Source: Nocardioides sp. Soil774 (GTDB lineage Bacteria > Actinomycetota > Actinomycetes > Propionibacteriales > Nocardioidaceae). Taken from it: 64,000 bases of DNA. The stretch spans positions 158,840 through 222,839 of the forward strand of contig NZ_LMSM01000007.1 in the NCBI RefSeq assembly GCF_001428125.1, given 5' to 3'. Below, piece by piece: positions 54,001 to 62,080 of this stretch. Under the pieces are notes generated by a model. The model did not search any database, was not told the origin of the DNA, and worked only from the letters and a program-made list of their open reading frames with translations. The position numbers and the translations under genes were made by a program. Position 1 is the first letter of the stretch. The number at the start of each line of letters is the position of its first letter.

Positions 54001-54612
54001 ATGACCGCCACCGCCCCCACCGATGCCGCCGACCAGGACGTCACCCACCCCTCGTCCTCCCCCGCCCGCGACATCGCCCTCGTCGCGGCCTTCGCCGCCC
54101 TCATCAGCGCCAGCGCCTACATCGGCGCGATCCCGGTCGGCAGCGCCGGCGTACCGATCACGCTGCAAACCCTGACGGTGATGGTCGCCGGCTGCATCCT
54201 CGGTCCGGTGCGCGGCTTCTCCGCGGTCACCCTCTACCTCGCGCTCGGCGCGGTCGGGCTGCCGGTCTTCGCCGAGCACTCGTCGGGCGTCGGCGTCTTC
54301 AGCGGCCCGAGCGGCGGCTACCTGCTCGCCTTCCCCGTCGCCGCGGCGGTCGGGGGCTTCCTGGTGAAGTACGTCGCCCGCGACCGGCGTACGAGCGCGC
54401 TGGTCGTCTTCTTCTGCTCGCTCGCCGCGAGCGTCTTCGTCATCCACACCTTCGGCATCACCGGGATGAAGCTCTTCTTCGACGTCTCGTGGCGCGAGGC
54501 GGCCACCTACGACATGCCCTTCTGGATCGGCGACCTGGTGAAGACCTCGCTCGTCGCGATGATCGCCGCCGAGGTGCACCGCGCCTTCCCGCAGCTGCTG
54601 CAGCGCGACTGA
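54001..54612 (+). CDS. bioY: Biotin transporter BioY (ECF S component)
   Basis: A 203-residue membrane protein, the biotin-binding subunit of an ECF transporter. AAFAALISASAYIGAIPVG, VPITLQTLTVMVAGCILGPVRG and FSGPSGGYLLAFPVAAAVGG are diagnostic. Six transmembrane helices expected. ATG start with GAGGA about 7 nt upstream. First gene of bioYMN. Confidence 0.96.
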   Translation: MTATAPTDAADQDVTHPSSSPARDIALVAAFAALISASAYIGAIPVGSAGVPITLQTLTVMVAGCILGPVRGFSAVTLYLALGAVGLPVFAEHSSGVGVFSGPSGGYLLAFPVAAAVGGFLVKYVARDRRTSALVVFFCSLAASVFVIHTFGITGMKLFFDVSWREAATYDMPFWIGDLVKTSLVAMIAAEVHRAFPQLLQRD

Positions 54613-54626
54613 GGCCGCGGACTGAC

Positions 54627-55337
54627 TTGACCTCAATTCAGTTCGAGGACACCGCCGTCCGGGTCCCCCTGCCCGGTCGCGGCCGACGCGAGATCCTCGC
54701 GCCCACGACGCTGCACCTCACCGAGCACCGCGTCGCCGTCATCGGCGCCAACGGGTCGGGCAAGTCGACGCTCGCGCGGACGGTCAACGGCCTGGTGCGG
54801 CCGTCGTCGGGACGGGTGACGGTCGACGGCAAGGACGTGGTGCGCGACGGAGCGGCCGTGCGCAGGATGGTGGGGTTCTGCTTCACCGACCCGGCCGCCC
54901 AGCTGGTGATGCCGACGTGCGTCGAGGACATCGAGCTGTCACTGCGCCGCACGATGAAGGACTCCTCGGCCCGCCGCGAGCGGGCGCTCGCCGTGCTCGC
55001 GGCCAACGGCCTGGAGCAGCACGCACACGACTCCGTGCACTCGCTCTCGGGGGGGCAGCGGCAGCTCCTGGCGCTGGCCGGTGTGCTCGCGCTCGAGCCG
55101 AGGGTGGTGGTGGCCGACGAGCCGACCACGCTGCTCGACCGCGCCAACACGCGACGCGTCGCCGACGCGCTGCTGGGCCTCGAGCAGCAGCTGGTGCTGG
55201 TGACCCACGACCTCGACCTGGCTGCCCGGTGCGACCGGGTGCTGGTGGTCGACTCGGCGCGGGTCGTGCACGACGGCACCCCCGAGGAGTCCATCGCCCA
55301 CTACGTCCGCCTGGCCGACGCGGTGACTCCCGGGTGA
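54627..55337 (+). CDS. bioM: ECF transporter ATPase BioM
   Basis: A 236-residue ABC ATPase energising biotin uptake. Walker A VIGANGSGKSTLARTVNGL, Q-loop region FTDPAAQLVMPTCVEDIE, signature SLSGGQRQLLALAGVLAL, Walker B VVVADEPTTLLD and the H-loop VTHD are intact. The best start is TTG at 54627 (LTSIQFEDTAV), 14 nt after bioY. Its stop overlaps the bioN start. Confidence 0.93.
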   Translation: MTSIQFEDTAVRVPLPGRGRREILAPTTLHLTEHRVAVIGANGSGKSTLARTVNGLVRPSSGRVTVDGKDVVRDGAAVRRMVGFCFTDPAAQLVMPTCVEDIELSLRRTMKDSSARRERALAVLAANGLEQHAHDSVHSLSGGQRQLLALAGVLALEPRVVVADEPTTLLDRANTRRVADALLGLEQQLVLVTHDLDLAARCDRVLVVDSARVVHDGTPEESIAHYVRLADAVTPG

Positions 55338-55942
55338 GCGACCTCATGGCGGGTCTGCACCAGCCCGGCGACACGGTGCTGCACCGCCTGTCCGTCGGCG
55401 CGAAGGTGCTGGGCTTGGCGGCCCTGAGCCTCTCGATCGTCGTGGCGCGCGACGTCCGCGCCGCGGTGGTCTTCCTCCTCCTCACGCTCCTGCTCGCGGC
55501 GCTCGCCCGGGTCCCGCTGCGCTCGGTGTGGCGGGCCGCCCGCGGCGTGCTGCTGATCGCGGTCGTGGCGAGCGCGTTCCAGTGGTGGTGGTACGGCGCG
55601 GAGAAGGCTGTCGAGACCTTCCTCGACCTGCTCAGCCTGGGGCTGGCCGCGCTGTCCCTGACCGCCACGACGGCGGTCAACGACATGGTCGACGCACTCT
55701 CCCGCTGGGCCCGGCCGCTGCGGTTCGTCGGAGTCGACCCGGACCGCGTCGCCCTCACAGTCGCGCTGACCGTCGGCGCGCTGCCCGGCACGATCGCGAT
55801 CGCCCGCGAGACCCGTGACGCGGCCCGGGCGCGAGGGCTCGACCGCAACCCGAGGGCGTACCTCTCCCCGTTCGTGATCCGCATCGTGGCCCGCGCCCAC
55901 GAGTCCGGGGACGCACTGCACGCGCGCGGGATCGGCGACTGA
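55334..55942 (+). CDS. bioN: ECF transporter T component BioN
   Basis: A 202-residue transmembrane coupling protein of the CbiQ/EcfT family. Helices include VGAKVLGLAALSLSIVVA and AAVVFLLLTLLLAALA. The two ARG motifs of the coupling helices are seen in RDAARARGLDRN and GDALHARGIGD. GTG start overlapping the bioM TGA (55334-55337), so bioYMN is one coupled unit. Confidence 0.92.
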   Translation: MSDLMAGLHQPGDTVLHRLSVGAKVLGLAALSLSIVVARDVRAAVVFLLLTLLLAALARVPLRSVWRAARGVLLIAVVASAFQWWWYGAEKAVETFLDLLSLGLAALSLTATTAVNDMVDALSRWARPLRFVGVDPDRVALTVALTVGALPGTIAIARETRDAARARGLDRNPRAYLSPFVIRIVARAHESGDALHARGIGD

Positions 55943-56003
55943 TCAACGCCGCGGGGCCACCTTCAGCATCCCCGGCACGCTCGTATGTCGGGGCGCGTTC
56001 CCA

Positions 56004-56387
56004 TCAGAGCCGCTGGTTGAGGAACCAGCGGTGCCCGAAGGGGTCGCGGAACACCGCCAAGCGCCCGACGGGCGGGTTGTCCTCGGGTCCCCGGTCGAGA
56101 GCGACGCCGGCGCCGATCACGCGGTCGCACAGCGTGTCCACCCCGTCGACCTCGAGGTGGAGCGTGACCGCCGGGAACCGCGAGGGGTCGGGAGCTGCGA
56201 CGCCGGCGGACTCGAACTCGTCCGACATCATCCAGCGCCCGCCGCCGAGCGACAGCTCGACGTGACCGATGCGGCCGTCGTCCATCACGATCGGGTCCAC
56301 CACGACCTCGGCGCCGAGCACCTCGACGTACCAGTCGATCGCGGCGCGTGCGTCGGACACGCAGATGTACGGCGTCAGCTCACCCAT
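56004..56387 (-). CDS. VOC/glyoxalase-superfamily protein
   Basis: A 127-residue protein of the PhnB/VOC type: LTPYICVSDARAAIDWYVEVLGAEVV at the start and LAVFRDPFGHRWFLNQRL at the end are typical. It probably binds a small ligand or antibiotic; specificity unknown. Lies 9 nt after the amidase stop. Confidence 0.85.
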   Translation of the reverse strand: MGELTPYICVSDARAAIDWYVEVLGAEVVVDPIVMDDGRIGHVELSLGGGRWMMSDEFESAGVAAPDPSRFPAVTLHLEVDGVDTLCDRVIGAGVALDRGPEDNPPVGRLAVFRDPFGHRWFLNQRL

Positions 56388-56396
56388 GGCCTGACT

Positions 56397-57809
56397 TCAC
56401 CAGCCGGGCGGGCGCCTGTCCACCCAGGCCTGACCAGCACCAGCCCGGGCCCCCTCGACCTGCGCGGCCACCGAGAGCAGCAGCTCCTCCTCGGCCGGAC
56501 GGGCCGCGAGCATGACCCCGACCGGGAGGCCGTCGTCGGTCCAGTGCAGCGGCAGCGACACCGCCGGCATGCCGGTGACGTTCCAGGCGCTGGTCCACGG
56601 CGTGAAGGCCTTCTGGGCATCGAAGTCCCGCTGTGGGTCGGCGTCGTCGCGCAGCTCGCCGACCAGCGCCGGCGGCCGCGCGAGCGTGGGCGTGAGGACG
56701 ACGTCGTACGCAGCCAGCGCGGCCAGCGCGCCGGCCGCGTGCTGCCGCAGCCGGCTGATGGCGAGCCCGAAGTCGGGGCCGCTGACGGCGTGGCCGCGGG
56801 CGCTGAGCCAGCGGGTCAGCGGACGGAGCCGGTCCTCCCGGCCGGGAGGGGCGGCGGAGAGGGCGGTGAGCACCGCCCAGCACGTCTCGAAGTCGGCGAC
56901 CGCGTCGTGCGGGATCGGCACCGGCACGTCCTCGACGTCGTGGCCGAGGGACCCGAGCAGGCGCGACGCGTCCTCCCACGCGGTGACGCTCGAGGCGTCC
57001 ACGTCGACGTCGGCGATCACGGGCGCGACGAAGCGCGCGACGCGCAGGCGCCCGGGCTCGCGGTCGCAGGCCGACAGGAACGACCCGGACGGCGCCGGCG
57101 CCCAGAACGGGTCGCCGACCCGGCGACCTGCGAGCACGTCGAGCAGCGCGGCGGCGTCGCGGACGGTGCGAGCGAGCGTGCCGGCCGTGGACAGCCCGAC
57201 CGGGTCGCCGTACCTCGGGGCGGCGCTGATGCGTCCGCGCGACGGCTTGAGCCCGACCAGCCCGCAGCAGGAGGCCGGGATGCGGATCGACCCACCGCCG
57301 TCGGAGCCCGGTGCCACCGGGAGCAGACCCGCGGCGACCGCGGCCGCGGCACCGCCTGACGAGCCACCCGCCGTCCGGGTCGTGTCCCACGGCGTGACCG
57401 CGGGCGGGGCGACGTCGGGCTCGGTGTAGCACGGCGACCCGAACTCGGGCGTGCTGGTCTTCCCCAGGCTCGGCATCCCGGCCGCCTCGACGGTCAGGAC
57501 GAGGTCGTCGGAGGCGTCGGGCACGAAGTCGTCGTACGCCGCGGAGCCGAAGGTGGTGCGGACCCCGGCGGTGGGGTGGAGGTCCTTGATGCCAGTAGGG
57601 ACGCCCCAGAGCGGACCGGCGTCCGTGGGGCGTCCCTGCTGGGTGAGTCGGCGTGCGTGCTCGCGCGCGAGGTCGTGGGTGGTCGTGATGAACGCTCCCA
57701 CCACGTCCGCGCGGGCGGCGTAGTGCTCGACCAGCTCGAGCGGCGACACGTCACCGCGGCGTACGGCGTCGCCCTGCTCGAGCGCGGTCAGGTCGTGGAT
57801 CTGCGGCAC
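56397..57809 (-). CDS. Amidase (amidase-signature family)
   Basis: A 470-residue Ser-Ser-Lys hydrolase. Catalytic Lys in GVPTGIKDLHPTAGV, first Ser in RTAGGSSGGAAAAVAAG and nucleophile Ser in PGSDGGGSIRIPASCCGLVGLKPS. C-terminal NVTGMPAVSLPL is typical. Not GatA: no gatB/C neighbours and the product length and context differ. GTG start (PQIHDLTALEQGDAV). Confidence 0.88.
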   Translation of the reverse strand: MPQIHDLTALEQGDAVRRGDVSPLELVEHYAARADVVGAFITTTHDLAREHARRLTQQGRPTDAGPLWGVPTGIKDLHPTAGVRTTFGSAAYDDFVPDASDDLVLTVEAAGMPSLGKTSTPEFGSPCYTEPDVAPPAVTPWDTTRTAGGSSGGAAAAVAAGLLPVAPGSDGGGSIRIPASCCGLVGLKPSRGRISAAPRYGDPVGLSTAGTLARTVRDAAALLDVLAGRRVGDPFWAPAPSGSFLSACDREPGRLRVARFVAPVIADVDVDASSVTAWEDASRLLGSLGHDVEDVPVPIPHDAVADFETCWAVLTALSAAPPGREDRLRPLTRWLSARGHAVSGPDFGLAISRLRQHAAGALAALAAYDVVLTPTLARPPALVGELRDDADPQRDFDAQKAFTPWTSAWNVTGMPAVSLPLHWTDDGLPVGVMLAARPAEEELLLSVAAQVEGARAGAGQAWVDRRPPGW

Positions 57810-57833
57810 ACCGCCGACCGTAGCCGCCCCCGA

Positions 57834-57855
57834 AGTCCCCGGATATCCGGGGACT
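57834..57855. repeat. Perfect 22-bp palindrome, copy 2 of 2
   Basis: Each arm reads AGTCCCCGGAT and its complement; the centre is GGATATCC. It shares the 16-bp core CCCCGGATATCCGGGG with 14749-14764. It lies between the reductase terminator and the amidase start. Confidence 0.75.
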
Positions 57856-57860
57856 CTCCC

Positions 57861-57910
57861 GCTTTGCACCCCAGATCTCGGCCGACAACCGGGAGACTTG
57901 GGTGCAAAGC
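57861..57910 (-). terminator. Hairpin immediately after the reductase gene
   Basis: GCTTTGCACCC (57861-57871) pairs with GGGTGCAAAGC (57900-57910), and the stem continues imperfectly through CAGATCTC / GAGACTT. It abuts the reductase stop codon at 57911. Confidence 0.65.
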
Positions 57911-58465
57911 TCAGGCAGCGGCGTCGACCTCGTGGGCGACGAGGCTGTCGAGCGCGCCGAGGAAGCGCTGCACGGCCGCCTCGTCCTCCAGCGGGTCGCC
58001 GTCGAGCGCGGGCTCGTCGACGACGATGCCCTCGACCACGACCGCACCGGCGATGGTGGCGGAGTGGCGGGCGTGCTCGTGCGACCACTTGCCGCCGTAC
58101 GGCGTCGGCGTGGCGCCGATGGCCGCGAACGGCTTGCCGACGATGGCGCCCTGGCCGTAGGGCCGCGAGAGCCAGTCGATGGCGTTGTTGAGCACGGCCG
58201 GCATGGTGCCGTTGTACTCCGGGGTGACGGCGAGGACGCGGTCGGCGGCGGCGACCGACTCGCGCAGCGCAACGGCGCTGGCGGGGGCGGTCTCCCCGTC
58301 GAGCTCCTCGTTGTAGAACGGGACGGCGTCGAGGCCCTCGAGGACGTCGACGCTGACGCCGGCGGGGGCGTGGTCGCGCAGGTGCTCGGCGATGCGGCGG
58401 TTGAGGCTGCCGGTGCGGGTGGAGCCGAGGAGCACGGCGACGCGGGTCTGCTTGTCAGAGGTCAT
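57911..58465 (-). CDS. NADPH-dependent FMN reductase
   Basis: A 184-residue flavodoxin-like oxidoreductase. LLGSTRTGSLNRRIAEHL is the FMN phosphate loop, and TPEYNGTMPAVLNNAIDWLS the isoalloxazine-side motif. Relatives reduce FMN, quinones or azo compounds. ATG start. A CGGACC-AC-GGTCCG palindrome 11 nt upstream, shared with a divergent TetR gene, implies repression by that TetR. Confidence 0.9.
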   Translation of the reverse strand: MTSDKQTRVAVLLGSTRTGSLNRRIAEHLRDHAPAGVSVDVLEGLDAVPFYNEELDGETAPASAVALRESVAAADRVLAVTPEYNGTMPAVLNNAIDWLSRPYGQGAIVGKPFAAIGATPTPYGGKWSHEHARHSATIAGAVVVEGIVVDEPALDGDPLEDEAAVQRFLGALDSLVAHEVDAAA

Positions 58466-58476
58466 GCGAGGCTAAA

Positions 58477-58490
58477 CGGACCACGGTCCG
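58477..58490. promoter_or_regulatory. TetR operator between reductase and TetR genes
   Basis: CGGACCACGGTCCG is a perfect 6+6 palindrome with a 2-nt centre in the 73-nt divergent intergenic region. A 16-nt version (CGGACCACGGTCCGCT) also occurs on the minus strand at 53303-53318. Confidence 0.65.
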
Positions 58491-58538
58491 CTTCTATTCC
58501 GGTGTCCGCCGACTTTCTCCGCGCCTAGGCTGCGACTC

Positions 58539-59132
58539 GTGACGCACCCCCTGCTCCCGATGGCGGGCGAGCCCGCGCCGGAGCGGGCTGACGCCGCGCG
58601 CAACCGCGAGGCCATCCTCGCAGCGGCGCTGCACCTGGTGCGGACGCGGGGGGTCGGCTGCGTGACCATGGACACGGTCGCCGCCGAGGCGGGGGTGGGC
58701 AAGGGCACGCTCTTCCGGCGCTTCGAGAGCCGTGAGGGCCTGATGGCCGCGGTGCTCAACGAGTCGGAGACCGCGTGGCAGGCGAGCGTGATCTCCGGTC
58801 CCCCGCCGCTCGGTCCCGGGGCGCCGCCGCTCGAGCGGCTGCTGGCCTTCGGGCACTCGCGGTTGCGCACCAACGTCACCCACGCGGCGCTGATCAAGGC
58901 CGCGACCGGCACGAGCGCGGCCCGCTCGCGCGCCGCGGCGTCCTTCGCGGTGATGCACGTGCGGCACCTGCTCGGCGAGCTCGGTGTCGGCGGCGACCTG
59001 CTCCTGCTCGCGATCGCCGTGCTCGCGCCGCTCGACGTCGTGGTGGTCGAGCAGCAGCAGGCCGACGACATCTCGCTCGAGCGGATCGAGGCGGGGTGGG
59101 ACGACCTGGTGCGCCGGGTGGTCGGCGGCTAG
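58539..59132 (+). CDS. TetR-family regulator of the NADPH-FMN reductase
   Basis: A 197-residue TetR repressor. HTH: AALHLVRTRGVGCVTMDTVAAEAGVGKGTLFRRFESREGLM. The C-terminal ligand domain is helical (AAASFAVMHVRHLLGELG). Divergent from the reductase with a palindromic operator between them. GTG start. Converges on cimA, 6 nt apart. Confidence 0.88.
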   Translation: MTHPLLPMAGEPAPERADAARNREAILAAALHLVRTRGVGCVTMDTVAAEAGVGKGTLFRRFESREGLMAAVLNESETAWQASVISGPPPLGPGAPPLERLLAFGHSRLRTNVTHAALIKAATGTSAARSRAAASFAVMHVRHLLGELGVGGDLLLLAIAVLAPLDVVVVEQQQADDISLERIEAGWDDLVRRVVGG

Positions 59133-59138
59133 GACCTC

Positions 59139-60719
59139 CTAGCGGTGCTGGCGCCTGAGGCCGAAGGTCAGGCCGTCGACGAGCGCGCCCCACGACGCCT
59201 CGATGACGTTGGCGCCGACCCCGACCGTCACCCATGACGACTCGCCGTCGCTGGTCTCGATGAGGACGCGCGTGATCGCGTCGGTGCCGTGGCCCTGGTC
59301 GAGGATGCGCACCTTGTAGTCGATCAGCTCGAACTTCGCGACCTCCGGGAAGGCCTGCCCGATCGCCTCGCGCAGCGCCGCGTCGAGGGCGTTGACCGGG
59401 CCGTTGCCCTCGCCGGTGACGACGTACCGGACCCCCTCCGCGCGCAGCTTCACCGTCGCCTCGGAGACGGCCTCGCCGTCGGTGCGGGTCTCGGTGATCA
59501 CCCGCCAGGACTCGACGTCGACGTAGGACGGGCGCGTGCCCTCGACCTCCTCGGCGAGCAGCAGCTCGAAGGAGGCATCGGCGGCCTCGAAGGTGTGGCC
59601 GCGCTGCTCCATCTCCTTGACCCGGTCGGTCACCCGGGTGACGAGCGCGCGATCTTCGGAGAGGTCGTAGCCGAGCTCCTTGCCCTTGAGCTCGATGGAG
59701 GCGCGACCTGCCATGTCGGAGACCAGCAGGCGCATGTCGTTGCCGACGACCAGCGGGTCGAGGTGCTGGTAGAGGTTGGGGTCGACCTTGATCGCGCTCG
59801 CGTGCAGCCCGGCCTTGTGCGCGAACGCCGACGTGCCGACGTAGGGCTGGCGCGAGGCCGGCGGCACGTTGGTGACCTCGGCGACCGCGTGCGCGATGCG
59901 GGTCGACTCGCGCAGCAGGCCCTCGGGCAGGACGTGGCGGTCCAGCTTGAGCTCGAGGTTGGCCACCACCGTGACCAGGTCGGCGTTGCCGGTGCGCTCG
60001 CCGTAGCCGTTGATGCAGCCCTGCACGTGCGTCGCGCCGGCGGCGACCGCAGCCAGCGAGTTCGCCACGGCGCAGCCGCTGTCGTTGTGGGCGTGGATGC
60101 CGACGCGCGCACCGGTGGTCTCGATGACGTCGAGCACGACGTCGGAGACCCAGTCGGGCAGCATGCCGCCGTTGGTGTCGCACAGCGCGACCACCTCCGC
60201 GCCGGCCTCGGCCGCGGTGCGCAGCACCTCCAGGGCGTACGCTCGGTTGCCGCGGTAGCCGTCGAAGAAGTGCTCGGCGTCGAGGAACACGGTCTGGCCC
60301 TCCTCGCGCAGGTGGGTGACGGTGTCGCGCACCATCGCGAGGTTCTCCTCCAGGGTGGTGCGAAGCGCGAGCTCGACGTGGCGGTCGTGCGACTTGGCGA
60401 CCAGCGTCACCACACCGGCCCCGGAGTCGCGGAGTGCGGCGACCAGCGGGTCGTCAGCAGCGCGTACGCCGGCGCGGCGGGTGGCGCCGAACGCCGCGAG
60501 CCGGGCGTGGCGCAGGTCCAGCTCGGCAGCCGCGCGGCGGAAGAACTCGGTGTCCTTGGGGTTGGCGCCGGGCCAGCCGCCCTCGATGAAGCCGACGCCG
60601 AGACCGTCGAGCTGCCGCGCGATGGCCAGCTTGTCGGCGACCGAGAGGTTGAGGCCCTCCTGCTGGGCGCCGTCGCGCAGGGTGGTGTCGTAGACGTGGA
60701 AGGCGCCGTGCAGGTCCAT
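59139..60719 (-). CDS. cimA: (R)-citramalate synthase
   Basis: A 526-residue LeuA-family enzyme that condenses pyruvate with acetyl-CoA to citramalate, the threonine-independent route to 2-oxobutyrate and isoleucine. VYDTTLRDGAQQEGLNLSVAD, FIEGGWPGANPKD, IHAHNDSGCAVANSLAAV and GCINGYGERTGNADL are seen. The C-terminal LeuA-type allosteric domain begins near 410. The FIEGGWPGANPKD stretch and length fit CimA rather than LeuA. The ATG at 60719 is used. Preceded by an Ile-rich leader peptide and a terminator. Confidence 0.9.
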   Translation of the reverse strand: MDLHGAFHVYDTTLRDGAQQEGLNLSVADKLAIARQLDGLGVGFIEGGWPGANPKDTEFFRRAAAELDLRHARLAAFGATRRAGVRAADDPLVAALRDSGAGVVTLVAKSHDRHVELALRTTLEENLAMVRDTVTHLREEGQTVFLDAEHFFDGYRGNRAYALEVLRTAAEAGAEVVALCDTNGGMLPDWVSDVVLDVIETTGARVGIHAHNDSGCAVANSLAAVAAGATHVQGCINGYGERTGNADLVTVVANLELKLDRHVLPEGLLRESTRIAHAVAEVTNVPPASRQPYVGTSAFAHKAGLHASAIKVDPNLYQHLDPLVVGNDMRLLVSDMAGRASIELKGKELGYDLSEDRALVTRVTDRVKEMEQRGHTFEAADASFELLLAEEVEGTRPSYVDVESWRVITETRTDGEAVSEATVKLRAEGVRYVVTGEGNGPVNALDAALREAIGQAFPEVAKFELIDYKVRILDQGHGTDAITRVLIETSDGESSWVTVGVGANVIEASWGALVDGLTFGLRRQHR

Positions 60720-60751
60720 CGGAGGTCTCTCGGTCGGGGGGTGCGGATATG

Positions 60752-60777
60752 AAAAAACCTCCTGGGGTGCAGGAGGT
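60752..60777 (-). terminator. U-tract terminator in the cimA leader (probable attenuator)
   Basis: Minus-strand ACCTCCTG (60777-60770) pairs with CAGGAGGT (60764-60757) over loop CACCC, followed directly by six T. Only 32 nt upstream of the cimA start, so full readthrough is needed to express cimA. Confidence 0.8.
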
Positions 60778-60801
60778 CGGCGCGGCGGGAGTCCCGTCGC
60801 G

Positions 60802-60828
60802 CTAGGCAATGATGATCGTGCTGGTCAC
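60802..60828 (-). CDS. Ile-rich leader peptide of cimA
   Basis: Minus-strand ORF GTG ACC AGC ACG ATC ATC ATT GCC TAG encodes M-T-S-T-I-I-I-A: three consecutive Ile codons in an eight-residue peptide, 24 nt upstream of the attenuator stem. The stop codon abuts a GC-rich hairpin (60780-60802). No good Shine-Dalgarno sequence is visible, so translation may be leaderless. A classical amino-acid attenuator layout for an isoleucine-pathway gene; not proven. Confidence 0.6.
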   Translation of the reverse strand: MTSTIIIA

Positions 60829-60860
60829 GTCAGAGATGGTGCCACCGCTGCGCCGCTGTC

Positions 60861-60909
60861 GAGACGGGCGTCTCGCGATGCGGTCCTGACGATCGTCGCC
60901 AGGACCGCA
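60861..60909 (-). terminator. Terminator hairpins of the M43 protease gene
   Basis: TGCGGTCCTG (60879-60888) pairs perfectly with CAGGACCGCA (60900-60909) 13 nt after the protease stop. A second palindrome, GAGACGGGCGTCTC, follows at 60861-60874. Together they separate the protease transcript from the cimA leader. Confidence 0.65.
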
Positions 60910-60922
60910 CCGCGACGACTGC

Positions 60923-61942
60923 TCACCCGAGGTCGCGGTACTCCGTCCAGGCGACCTGCATGCGGGCGGCCTGTCCGGCGGTGAACTCGGTCATGCAGGA
61001 GTCGTAGGTGTAGTCCATGAAGTTGTGGATCGGGTCCACCCCGTCGCCCTCGCAGGTGTCGCGGTCGACCGGGCACTGGAAGGCCGGCGAGGCCTCGGGC
61101 GCGGTGTCGTCGACGCTGTCGCCCGGCTCGGAGCAGCCGCCGTCGAAGGTGTGGAAGAGCTCGAGCCAGTGGCCGATCTCGTGGGTGGCGGTGTCACCTT
61201 CGCCGTAGTTGGCGTAGACGGCCGTGTCACCGGTGTCGCCCTCGACGCTCGGCAGGCTGCGGTAGTCGAGGACCACACCGTCGAGGTAGCGCGGCAGCGG
61301 GTCGCCGAAGGTCGCGGCGTCGGTGAAGTCGGAGGGGAAGTAGGCCCAGCCGAGCAGCGACTGCGCGAGGGAGGCGCTGTAGATGTTGAGCGTCTCCGGG
61401 GTGCTGTCGCCGTAGAAGTACTTCTTCATCTTCACCTCCTTGCCGCTGCCGCGGTAGAAGCGCGGCAGCCCGCCGTTGGAGGACACCAGGTTGAACCACT
61501 CCGGCTGGTAGGTCCGGTCGACCTCCTCGAGCACGAAGGAGAAGCCGGTGTCGGCGTAGGCCTCGTTGAGCACGTCGATCTGCGCGTCGATGCGCGCGTC
61601 GGAGAGCCAGCCGCCGCCCTTGCCCTTGTCCTTGTAGACGACGTTGAAGCGCACCGGGATGGTGGCGGGGACCGCAGCCGCACGCGAGGTGGAGCCGACC
61701 CGGCCCGCGGCGGCCTTGATCGCCTTCGCGAGCGGGTCCTGGTGCACCACGTGCAGGTCGTCGCGCGGGATGGCTCCGGCGGGGGCCTGCGCCAGGCCGG
61801 CGTAGTCGATGCAGTCGGTGCCCCTGTCCGGCGCGGGTGCACCGAACGACGGGGTGGTCATGGACATGCCCGTCCCCAGGGCCAGGGTCGTGGCTGCCAC
61901 GCCGAGGCGGGCGGCGAAGGAGGTGGTGCCGGTGCGGATCAT
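60923..61942 (-). CDS. Secreted zinc metalloprotease, M43 (pappalysin-like)
   Basis: A 339-residue exported protease. The N-terminus is a signal peptide (LGVAATTLALGTGMSMTTPSFGA). The zinc site HEIGHWLELFH is a complete HExxHxxxxxH and the Met-turn is NFMDYTYDSCM. Cysteines in GGCSEPGDS, FQCPVDRDTC and DSCM are placed as in M43B enzymes. Likely degrades extracellular protein. ATG start. Confidence 0.9.
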   Translation of the reverse strand: MIRTGTTSFAARLGVAATTLALGTGMSMTTPSFGAPAPDRGTDCIDYAGLAQAPAGAIPRDDLHVVHQDPLAKAIKAAAGRVGSTSRAAAVPATIPVRFNVVYKDKGKGGGWLSDARIDAQIDVLNEAYADTGFSFVLEEVDRTYQPEWFNLVSSNGGLPRFYRGSGKEVKMKKYFYGDSTPETLNIYSASLAQSLLGWAYFPSDFTDAATFGDPLPRYLDGVVLDYRSLPSVEGDTGDTAVYANYGEGDTATHEIGHWLELFHTFDGGCSEPGDSVDDTAPEASPAFQCPVDRDTCEGDGVDPIHNFMDYTYDSCMTEFTAGQAARMQVAWTEYRDLG

Positions 61943-62080
61943 CGTGTCCCCTCACAGGTCGGTTGGGTGGACCGTAAGCCAGCACGGGGACGCAGGAGAA
62001 GCGCCTTGAGGCGAACTCCGGTCAGGCTGCTGGAAGCAGGGCTGCTCGTCCGGGCCCGAGGTCCGGCACGTGGACGCGAG

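Noticed and set aside
55943..56003. Terminator between bioN and the VOC gene
   Set aside because: Only a bulged GCCGCGGGG/CCCCGGC pairing could be drawn, too weak to list.
56397..57809. GatA subunit of the glutamyl-tRNA amidotransferase, tempting because gltX and tRNA-Gln are in the window
   Set aside because: No gatB or gatC beside it, and its neighbours are a VOC protein and an FMN reductase; a general amidase fits better.
60720..60922. T-box riboswitch in front of cimA
   Set aside because: No specifier-loop stem I or conserved T-box sequence could be found; the Ile-rich leader ORF with a terminator explains the region better.
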